DNA of 63,821 bases from Candidatus Eiseniibacteriota bacterium (GTDB lineage: Bacteria > Eisenbacteria > RBG-16-71-46): contig JADJLL010000024.1 of assembly GCA_016710095.1 (NCBI GenBank), forward strand, positions 1 through 63,821. The letters are read 5' to 3'. The notes under the pieces were generated by a model. The model saw nothing but the letters and a program-made list of their open reading frames with translations. It had not been told where the DNA came from and did not search any database. Every line of letters begins with the position of its first letter. The stretch's first letter is position 1. Made by a program: the position numbers and the translations under genes. Of this stretch, positions 58,102 to 63,821 are shown in pieces.

Positions 58102-60539
58102 GCCGCCGCCTGGTCCCGGGCCACGTCTCCGCTGCGGCGGATCACCACGAGGAAGACGGACACCAGCATGATCACCGAGCCGAGCCACACGAGGTTGATG
58201 AACGGCTTCGTGCTGACTTCGACCGCGAGGATCTGGTTGTCGCCCTTCAGCTGGTCCATGCCCGGCATGCTCATCACGATGCTGCCGTCCTGCGGGCTCG
58301 CCGACACGATGCTCACCTGCCCGCCGCCGGGAATGTAGTCCGGCGTGTTCACGGGAGCGCCACCGCCCATGGTGACCTCGAGCGTCGGGTGCAGCGGCAC
58401 GGTGCGGCCGCCCTGCTCCGCGACGAGGTTGGCGATGAGCTTCATCTTGCCGTCGCCCGGCTCGGGCGTGAACCCTTCGAACGTGTACTTGATCTGGCCG
58501 AGCTGCTTGCTCTCGCCCGGCAGGAACTTGACCCCGCTGGCGTTCGGATCGTCGCCCACCATCTCGAGCGGCGAGATGTAGAGATCCTTCTGGGCGAAGC
58601 GCTCGATGTGCGGGTTCTTCATGTAGCCCTGGTTGAACTCGCTCCAGAAGAAGTGCGCGCGCGCGGTGAAGGTGCGGTCCTTGCCCTTCACGGCGATGAC
58701 CGCGAGGTCCTTGCCGTCTTCCGCGTGCTGCATGCCCTGGAACGTCATCTGGTAGCCGAGCGCGTCCACCGGCTCGCCCTTCGGCAGCTGCACCTGCTTC
58801 GACTGGCCGTAGCCCGACGAAGCGATGACGCCGATGAGCATGACCGAAACGCCCATGTGGCCGAGGTACGCGACGCCGTGCTTCCAGCCCGCGCGGAAAC
58901 CGCGGACCGTGGAGCCGTAGTTGGAGACGAGCGCGAAGCCCATGGCGAAGATGACCGCCGCGGGCAGCGCGTCGCGCACGCCGAGGAACATCGCGATCGC
59001 CGCGATCACCACGCCGCCGACGACCGAGACGAGCGTGACGGGCGCGTAGAGCACCATCGTGGTGACGAGCCAGCCCATGAGGCCGATGCCGAACCACGCC
59101 GTGGACTGACCGGCGAGCACGTTCGAACCCTTGAGCAGGAACGACGCGAGCAGGCCGAGCGCGAGCACGCCGAACGTGCCCGAGAGCACGTTCTTCACGA
59201 GCGGCGAGTTCGCCTGTTCGGGCACGTCGTTGCGGCGCCAGCGCAGCAGCGGCGAGATGCCGAGCAGCAGGCCCATCGCGATCGCGAGCGGCGCGTTGAC
59301 GAGGTTGTAGTACGAGGTCTGCACGTTGGCCGGCGGCCCGAAGAGCCGCGTGACGAGCGGCGCGCTCATGCCGAGCGTGACGAGCAGGCACATGAGCATG
59401 AACACGAGCTGGCCGAGCCACATGAACGACTCGCGCGAGTAGTTGCCGAGCGGCTCGGGCGGGTTCGGGATGTCGTTCAGGCGGAAGATCAGCAGGCCGT
59501 ACCCGGCGACGCCCGCGATCCCGATGAACGAGAGCAGGAAGCCCGAGAGCCCGAGGTTCGCGAACGAGTGCACCGAGAAGTCGGCGAGCACGCCGGAGCG
59601 TGTGAGAAACGACGCGTAGAGCACGAGCACGTAGGCGGTGATCGCGAGGAAGAAGTTCATCTTCCGCAGCGAGCCCGTCACGCGCTGCACGAGCAGGCCG
59701 TGCAGGAGCGCCACCGTGGCGAGCCACGGAATGAGCGAGCCGTTCTCGACCGGATCCCAGCCCCAGTAACCGCCCCAGCCGAGCACCTTGTACGCCCAGA
59801 CGCCGCCCATGATGAAGCCGGTCGCCTGCACCGCCGTGGAGAACACGACCCACGGCATCACGGGCTTCACCCAGCCGTCGTAGTCACGCTTCCAGAGCGC
59901 GGCTCCGGCGATCGCGAACGGCACGACGAACGACGAGAACCCGAGGAACAGCACCGGCGGGTGGATCGTCATCCAGTAGTCCTGCAGCAGCGGATTCAGG
60001 CCGACGCCGTCCGTGAAGACTTCCGTCGAGCGCAGGAACGGCCCGCGCATCACGCTCACGAGCGTGAGCATGACCAGCGGCAGGTTGAGGAAGAACATCG
60101 CCGCGCTCTTGAGCTCGTGCTTCCACTTCATGAGCACGAGGCCGAGCGTGGCGGTCAGCAACGCCCAGAGCAGGAACGTGCCCTCCTGTCCGCCCCAGAA
60201 GGCGGCGAACACGAAGTGCCCCGGCATGGACTTGGAGGAGTAGTCGTGCACGTACTGGTACGTGAACTGGTGGCTGAAGAGGATCCACCACAGGAACACG
60301 GTCCCCGCGAGCAGCGCGCCCCACTGCAGCCGGAACGCGGTGCGGGCCGCGACTTCGGCGTTCGGCCCGCGGCCGAGAGCGGCGGCGAGCCAGGCGAAGC
60401 CGGTCACGAGTGCCGCGATGAACGCGATCCACGTGGTCCACTGGCCCGGATTGATCAGGTTCGAGTTGAGGGCGTAGCCGCCGAAGAGCACGGCGGGAAC
60501 GAGAATGCCGGCCGCGGTCGACACCGCAGCACGATTCAC
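58098..60539 (-). CDS. ccmF: Cytochrome c haem lyase subunit CcmF
   Basis: The 813-residue membrane protein has about fifteen hydrophobic helices. It has the WWD haem-handling motif GWGGYWGWDPVENGSLIPWL and flanking conserved histidines in QDYWMTIHPPVLFLGF and FSHQFTYQYVHDYSSKSM. A large periplasmic domain near the C-terminus (about residues 600-780) precedes the last helix. It receives haem from CcmE and attaches it to apocytochromes. The GTG at 60539 overlaps the ccmE stop. The frame is intact. Clients in this window are the decaheme and tetraheme cytochromes. Confidence 0.96.
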   Translation of the reverse strand: MNRAAVSTAAGILVPAVLFGGYALNSNLINPGQWTTWIAFIAALVTGFAWLAAALGRGPNAEVAARTAFRLQWGALLAGTVFLWWILFSHQFTYQYVHDYSSKSMPGHFVFAAFWGGQEGTFLLWALLTATLGLVLMKWKHELKSAAMFFLNLPLVMLTLVSVMRGPFLRSTEVFTDGVGLNPLLQDYWMTIHPPVLFLGFSSFVVPFAIAGAALWKRDYDGWVKPVMPWVVFSTAVQATGFIMGGVWAYKVLGWGGYWGWDPVENGSLIPWLATVALLHGLLVQRVTGSLRKMNFFLAITAYVLVLYASFLTRSGVLADFSVHSFANLGLSGFLLSFIGIAGVAGYGLLIFRLNDIPNPPEPLGNYSRESFMWLGQLVFMLMCLLVTLGMSAPLVTRLFGPPANVQTSYYNLVNAPLAIAMGLLLGISPLLRWRRNDVPEQANSPLVKNVLSGTFGVLALGLLASFLLKGSNVLAGQSTAWFGIGLMGWLVTTMVLYAPVTLVSVVGGVVIAAIAMFLGVRDALPAAVIFAMGFALVSNYGSTVRGFRAGWKHGVAYLGHMGVSVMLIGVIASSGYGQSKQVQLPKGEPVDALGYQMTFQGMQHAEDGKDLAVIAVKGKDRTFTARAHFFWSEFNQGYMKNPHIERFAQKDLYISPLEMVGDDPNASGVKFLPGESKQLGQIKYTFEGFTPEPGDGKMKLIANLVAEQGGRTVPLHPTLEVTMGGGAPVNTPDYIPGGGQVSIVSASPQDGSIVMSMPGMDQLKGDNQILAVEVSTKPFINLVWLGSVIMLVSVFLVVIRRSGDVARDQAAA

Positions 60540-60988
60540 GACGCCACTCCGGTGGTCTCCGGCGCGGCCGGACCGGCCGGGCCGCCCTGCGGCACGCCGT
60601 CGGGATGCTTGCCGCCCGTCTCGCTTTCCATCGCCTGGTACTTGGACGGGCACTTCACGAGCAGCTGGTTGGCCTCGAAGTGATCGCCCTTGAACGCCCC
60701 GATCGCGACGATGCTCACCGCCTGATCGAAGTTGCCGGGGATCACGCCGCGGTACTCGACCGGCATCACGTCGCCGTTCGTGTCCTGCAGCTTGAACTTG
60801 AGGTACTGCTCTTCCTTGTTGATGACGTAGTCCTTGCTCGCGAGCTTGCCGTTGACCTGCACGAGGCCGCTGGCCTTACGCGCTTCGGCGAAGCCGATGT
60901 AAGGCGTCATCGTCTGCTTGAAGCTGCTGACCCCGATCGCGATGGCGGCGACACCGAGGCCGACGGCGAGGATGGTCTTGAAGTTCAT
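60536..60988 (-). CDS. ccmE: Haem chaperone CcmE, CxxxY variant
   Basis: The 150-residue protein has one N-terminal membrane anchor (TILAVGLGVAAIAIGVSSF) and an OB-fold: QVNGKLASKDYVI, LKFKLQDTNGDVMPVEYRGV, VSIVAIGAFKGDHFEANQLL. At the haem-attachment site it has VKCPSKYQ: Cys113 replaces the usual histidine of HxxxY, giving CxxxY with Tyr117. That variant is known from Desulfovibrio and archaeal systems that lack CcmH. The C-terminal tail is Gly/Pro-rich. The start at 60988 lies two bases after the ccmD stop. Confidence 0.94.
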   Translation of the reverse strand: MNFKTILAVGLGVAAIAIGVSSFKQTMTPYIGFAEARKASGLVQVNGKLASKDYVINKEEQYLKFKLQDTNGDVMPVEYRGVIPGNFDQAVSIVAIGAFKGDHFEANQLLVKCPSKYQAMESETGGKHPDGVPQGGPAGPAAPETTGVAS

Positions 60989-60990
60989 GG

Positions 60991-61095
60991 TCACTTCTCC
61001 AGTTCTTTGACCCGCTTCTCGACCTGCAGGAGCCAGAAGAAGAGCAGCCCCCACACGAGCAGCGAGACACCCAACACGACCCAGTTGCGGTCCAT
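60991..61095 (-). CDS. ccmD: CcmD, 34-aa haem exporter subunit
   Basis: This small gene reads MDRNWVVLGVSLLVWGLLFF followed by WLLQVEKRVKELEK and a stop. One membrane helix followed by a basic/acidic cytoplasmic helix is the CcmD pattern, and it lies in the expected place between ccmC and ccmE. CcmD helps release holo-CcmE from CcmABC. Confidence 0.88.
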   Translation of the reverse strand: MDRNWVVLGVSLLVWGLLFFWLLQVEKRVKELEK

Positions 61096-61097
61096 GA

Positions 61098-61750
61098 TCA
61101 CATTCCCGAGCCAGCTCGCGGCGACGCTCGAGGCGCGTGACACGCACGCGAAGCGTCTGGAGCCAGAAGTAGAGAGCGGTGAAACCGATCAGCATCATGA
61201 AGAAGCAGAGGCGGATCAGCGGATCCATGTCCACCTTGCCACGGTTGTTGATGATCGGGTCCGGATGAAGCCCTTCGTACATGCGCGGCACGACGAACAT
61301 CAGGAACGGCACGGCGACGAACGCGATCGCGGAGTAGATCGCGGAGAGCCGCGCGCGCTTCTCGTCACCCTCGATGCTCCCGCGCAGCGCCAGGTAGGCG
61401 ATGTACAGGATGAGCACGAAGAAGATGGACGTCTCGCGCGGGTCCCAGTTCCAGTACGAGCCCCACATTGCCTTGGCCCAGAGCGAGCCGCTCACGGTGG
61501 CCACGACGGTGAACAGCACGCCGAGCTCGGCGGCCGCGGCCGCCTGGTCGTCGTGTTCGGAGTCCCGCTTCACCAGGATGGCACGCAGTGCAGCATGGCC
61601 CAGCCCAGCGCGAGGACGGCGACCCATGCGGCGGGATGTGGAAAGTAGAGGACTCCGGGTGGTCGCCTGGAGCACCGGTACCTGGGGCGAACAGGAGCGC
61701 CACCACCATCAACCAGCCAGCCACACGAAGATCAGGGTGCGCCACAGCAT
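61098..61750 (-). CDS. ccmC: Haem exporter CcmC, frameshifted
   Basis: The start reads MLWRTLIFVWLAG, then with frame changes near 61705, 61660 and 61590 it continues WLMVVALLFAPGTG, GVLYFPHPAAWVAVLALGWA, and AELGVLFTVVATVSGSLWAK. The WWD motif appears as AMWGSYWNWDPRETSIFFVL. FLMFVVPRMYEGLHPDPIIN and FFMMLIGFTALYFWLQTLRV follow. A final shift near 61130 leads to a stop at about 61098, just before ccmD. The essential domains are all present, so errors rather than decay are likely. CcmC binds haem at the outer face of the membrane and loads CcmE. Confidence 0.88.
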
Positions 61751-61757
61751 GAGGGGT

Positions 61758-62432
61758 CTAGTCCTCCCAGAGGTGGTCGTAAAGTAGCAGGCTCGCCGCC
61801 AGCAACGCCACCGCATAGGCCCCGAGGAGCTTGAGCGACGGTGCGACGGAGTTCGCGGCCCACATCTCGCGGGTCCCCCCCACGGCTGCAGCCAGAACCG
61901 GCAACAACAACGGCAACGAGACGCCGGCGAACAGCGCCCCTCGACCGCGCGTCTGCGCGATCACCGCCCCGACCAGTGTCGACGAGGCGGCCAACGACAC
62001 CGTGCCCAGACCCAGCACGGCCAGGAACTGCCCCCACCGTACCGGAGGCGCCCCCATCAGTACCATGAACAGCGGCACGGTCACGGCTTCGATGACGCAA
62101 AGGAACAGGAGATTGAACAGGAGTTTGCCCACCGCGATCTCGGTGGGCGTCGCCACCAGCCGCAGCAGCAGCATGGTGCGGCTCTCGACCTCGCGCACGA
62201 ACGCGTGGCTCATGGAGGCGAGCGTCGCGAACAGCAGCACGATCCAGAACAGCGCCGCCATGATGTCGGTGCGGTTCCCGAGCCGGCCCGCGGCGAAGCT
62301 GACCGCGGTCAGGCTGGTCACGGCGAAGAGCAACGCCGCGTTCAAGCCGTAACGCGTGCGCCACTCCGTGCGGCATTCCTTACGCAGTACGCTCCAGACC
62401 GCGACCGCTGAGTTCGATCCGCTGTTCGGCAA
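61758..62432 (-). CDS. ccmB: Haem exporter permease CcmB
   Basis: The protein has six hydrophobic segments (ALLFAVTSLTAVSFAAG; ALFWIVLLFATLASMSHAFV; LLFNLLFLCVIEAVTVPLFM; FLAVLGLGTVSLAASSTLVG; VSLPLLLPVLAAAVGG; KLLGAYAVALLAASLLLYDH). It also has the family motif SHAFVREVESRTMLLLRLVA. No ATG or GTG fits. A TTG at 62432 with GGGAGAT eight bases upstream gives 224 residues, the normal CcmB length, and overlaps the end of ccmA by 53 bases. Confidence 0.9.
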   Translation of the reverse strand: MPNSGSNSAVAVWSVLRKECRTEWRTRYGLNAALLFAVTSLTAVSFAAGRLGNRTDIMAALFWIVLLFATLASMSHAFVREVESRTMLLLRLVATPTEIAVGKLLFNLLFLCVIEAVTVPLFMVLMGAPPVRWGQFLAVLGLGTVSLAASSTLVGAVIAQTRGRGALFAGVSLPLLLPVLAAAVGGTREMWAANSVAPSLKLLGAYAVALLAASLLLYDHLWED

Positions 62433-63030
62433 GCGCCATCTCCCGGGGTTCGTTGGTGGCGATGAGCACGAGCGCGCGGGGCCCGTACGTCTGCACGATG
62501 TGTTCCACGACGGCCCGGCCGGCATCGTCGAGATGCGAGCCCGGCTCGTCCAGCATGATGACCGGCGGTTCGTGCAGGATGGCGAACGCCAGCCGCAGCC
62601 GCTGCTTCATGCCGGACGAAAATGCACTCACGCGGTCGTCCGCGCGGGGCGTCAGCCCCACCTGCTCCAATGCGAGACGCACGGCGTTCGCCGCATTCGG
62701 CAAGCCGCGGGTCTCGGCCGCGAAGGCGAGATTCTCGGCGGCGCTGAACTCCTCGTAGAAGGAAAGCTCCGGCGTCGCGAGCCCGGTGAAGAGCCGGCGC
62801 CGGCGCGGCTCCACCGCGCAGCCGTCCACTTCGAACACGCACTCGCCGCGGCTGGGACGCAGCAAGCCGCACAGGATGCGCAGCAGCGTGCTCTTGCCCG
62901 AGCCGTTCTCCCCCGTCACCGCGACCACGCCGGGCGCGCTCACGTCGAAGCTCACCGGGCGCACGGCGACGCGCGGACCGAAGCGGTGCGCGATATCGTT
63001 GCCCGCGAGACGGAGCGACGCTGCGCTCAC
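62380..63030 (-). CDS. ccmA: Haem exporter ATPase CcmA
   Basis: The 216-residue ABC ATPase has Walker A VTGENGSGKSTLLRILCGLL, signature SAFSSGMKQRLRLAFAILHE and Walker B VIMLDEPGSHLDD. GLATPELSFYEEFSAAENLA is typical of CcmA. ATP hydrolysis by CcmA drives release of holo-CcmE. The GTG at 63030 overlaps the nrnA-like stop (GTGA). Confidence 0.93.
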   Translation of the reverse strand: MSAASLRLAGNDIAHRFGPRVAVRPVSFDVSAPGVVAVTGENGSGKSTLLRILCGLLRPSRGECVFEVDGCAVEPRRRRLFTGLATPELSFYEEFSAAENLAFAAETRGLPNAANAVRLALEQVGLTPRADDRVSAFSSGMKQRLRLAFAILHEPPVIMLDEPGSHLDDAGRAVVEHIVQTYGPRALVLIATNEPREMALAEQRIELSGRGLERTA

Positions 63031-63821
63031 GCGCGCTTCCCCGCCGCGGCGCCCGCAGCACCATCGGCGCCGGAGGCGCCGGTCTTCTCGTCCAGAATCG
63101 CGATCAGCTTGTGCAACTCGGGCAGGATCTTCGCCTTCGCGTCCTCGCGCGTGCCGACGAGCTGCGCGCCCGCGGCGTGCGCGTGTCCGCCGCCGCCCAG
63201 ACGCGCGACCACCTGGTCGATGCTCACGCGGCCCATCGAGCGCAGCGACACCTTGATCTTGCCGGGCTTCACCTCGGAGACGAGCATCACCACTTCGACG
63301 CCCGCGATGACGCGCGGCATGTCGACGAGCCCTTCGGTGTCCGCGCCCACGAGACCGTGGCGCTGGAACTGGTCCGGCGACGCCTCGATCACGACGACGC
63401 GGCCGTTCTCGAGCACCTGCAGCTGCGCGAGGACCTCACCAAAGAATCGTAGACGGCCTGCTGGGGCCGTGGCGTTCACGCGCAGGTGCACGACCTGCGG
63501 CTCGACGCCGAGCGTGATCAGCTCGGCGGCCATGCGGTGCGCCGCCGCGTCGGAGTTCGAGTACTTGAAGTTGCCCGTGTCGGTCGACAGGCCCACGTAG
63601 AGCGCGTCGGCCATGGCGCGGTCGATCGTCGCGCCGCTTTCGCGCACGAGGTCGAACACGAGGCTCGACGCCGACGCCTGCGCGGGCTCGATCACGTTGA
63701 CGACGCCGAAGCCGTCGTGCGTCGCGTGATGATCCACGACGGCGATCGGGATCAGGTGACGGTCGAGGTGATCGGACAGCCGCCCGATGCGCGAACGGTT
63801 GCCCGTGTCGAGCACGACGAG
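63027..63821 (-). CDS. nrnA: DHH/DHHA1 phosphoesterase (NrnA-like), 5' end outside window
   Basis: The visible 264 residues hold the second half of the DHH domain: LVVLDTGNRSRIG, AVVDHHATHDGFG (DHH motif) and ALYVGLSTDTGNFKYSNSDA. The DHHA1 domain is IKVSLRSMGRVSIDQVVARL with GGGGHAHAAGAQL. An Ala/Gly-rich tail follows. Members degrade nanoRNA and dephosphorylate pAp, or hydrolyse cyclic dinucleotides. The N-terminus lies beyond the window, so motif I is not seen. Its stop overlaps the ccmA start. Confidence 0.92.
   Translation of the reverse strand, partial: LVVLDTGNRSRIGRLSDHLDRHLIPIAVVDHHATHDGFGVVNVIEPAQASASSLVFDLVRESGATIDRAMADALYVGLSTDTGNFKYSNSDAAAHRMAAELITLGVEPQVVHLRVNATAPAGRLRFFGEVLAQLQVLENGRVVVIEASPDQFQRHGLVGADTEGLVDMPRVIAGVEVVMLVSEVKPGKIKVSLRSMGRVSIDQVVARLGGGGHAHAAGAQLVGTREDAKAKILPELHKLIAILDEKTGASGADGAAGAAAGKRA

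Overview
The window is high-GC bacterial chromosome. Its features fit an uncultured FCB-type lineage such as Candidatus Eisenbacteria: secreted proteins with FlgD-like or T9SS-like C-terminal domains, DUF11, DUF3078 and DUF4397 proteins, a DmsE-type decaheme cytochrome with an MtrB/PioB-like porin, and a System I cytochrome c maturation operon. The taxonomy is inferred from gene content, not demonstrated. I saw no rRNA, tRNA, CRISPR array or insertion sequence. About 18 of roughly 50 genes are interrupted by one or more single-base frameshifts, including housekeeping enzymes such as aldolase and CcmC. I read these as consensus errors rather than real pseudogenes and give whole-gene spans.

Layout. 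1-5424 (minus): a lipoprotein CHAT/TPR protein, an ECF sigma factor, an anti-sigma factor and a secreted DUF11 protein, apparently one operon. 5487-9172 (minus): NAD malic enzyme coupled to an unrecognised 656-aa protein that looks like a tandem kinase-like/pseudokinase-like duplication. 9517-13652 (minus): Ser/Thr kinase with TPRs and two exported proteins. 13781-14737 (minus): a MerR/B12 regulator with the full CarH photoreceptor signature. 15055-25755 (plus): a DUF4397 lipoprotein, then KamA radical SAM aminomutase, gamma-glutamyltransferase-like enzyme, 7TM protein and D-Ala-D-Ala-ligase-like ATP-grasp enzyme, then a 14-repeat secreted protein and an outer-membrane barrel.

25840-34445 (minus): PH-domain protein, M1 peptidase, glycogen phosphorylase, and thyX-fdhD-oxidoreductase. 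34802-38761: decaheme cytochrome and porin (plus) facing a tetraheme cytochrome (minus). 39776-41656 (plus): MocR regulator and Rieske protein. 41692-47274 (minus): a five-gene molybdenum hydroxylase operon resembling 4-hydroxybenzoyl-CoA reductase, with its XdhC and MobA-like maturation factors. 47395-49906 (plus): two related small exported proteins flanking a FAD oxidoreductase. 50116-52563 (plus): class II aldolase and fructose-1,6-bisphosphatase, a gluconeogenic pair. 52647-57412 (minus): HAD phosphatase, small lipoprotein, ArsC, aquaporin, DUF72, DinB and DUF6504. 57473-63821 (minus): nrnA-ccmABCDEF-unknown.

Together the genes describe a respiratory bacterium: multiheme cytochromes plus their maturation machinery, a molybdenum-iron-sulfur-flavin hydroxylase, gluconeogenic carbon handling with glycogen breakdown, and much cell-surface and signalling investment. 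Neighbouring genes very often overlap by ATGA or GTGA, so translational coupling is a general habit here and supports many of the start choices. The two loci most likely to be undescribed are the kinase-like tandem duplication at 5487-7457 and the KamA-GGT-7TM-ATP-grasp operon at 15942-20671.
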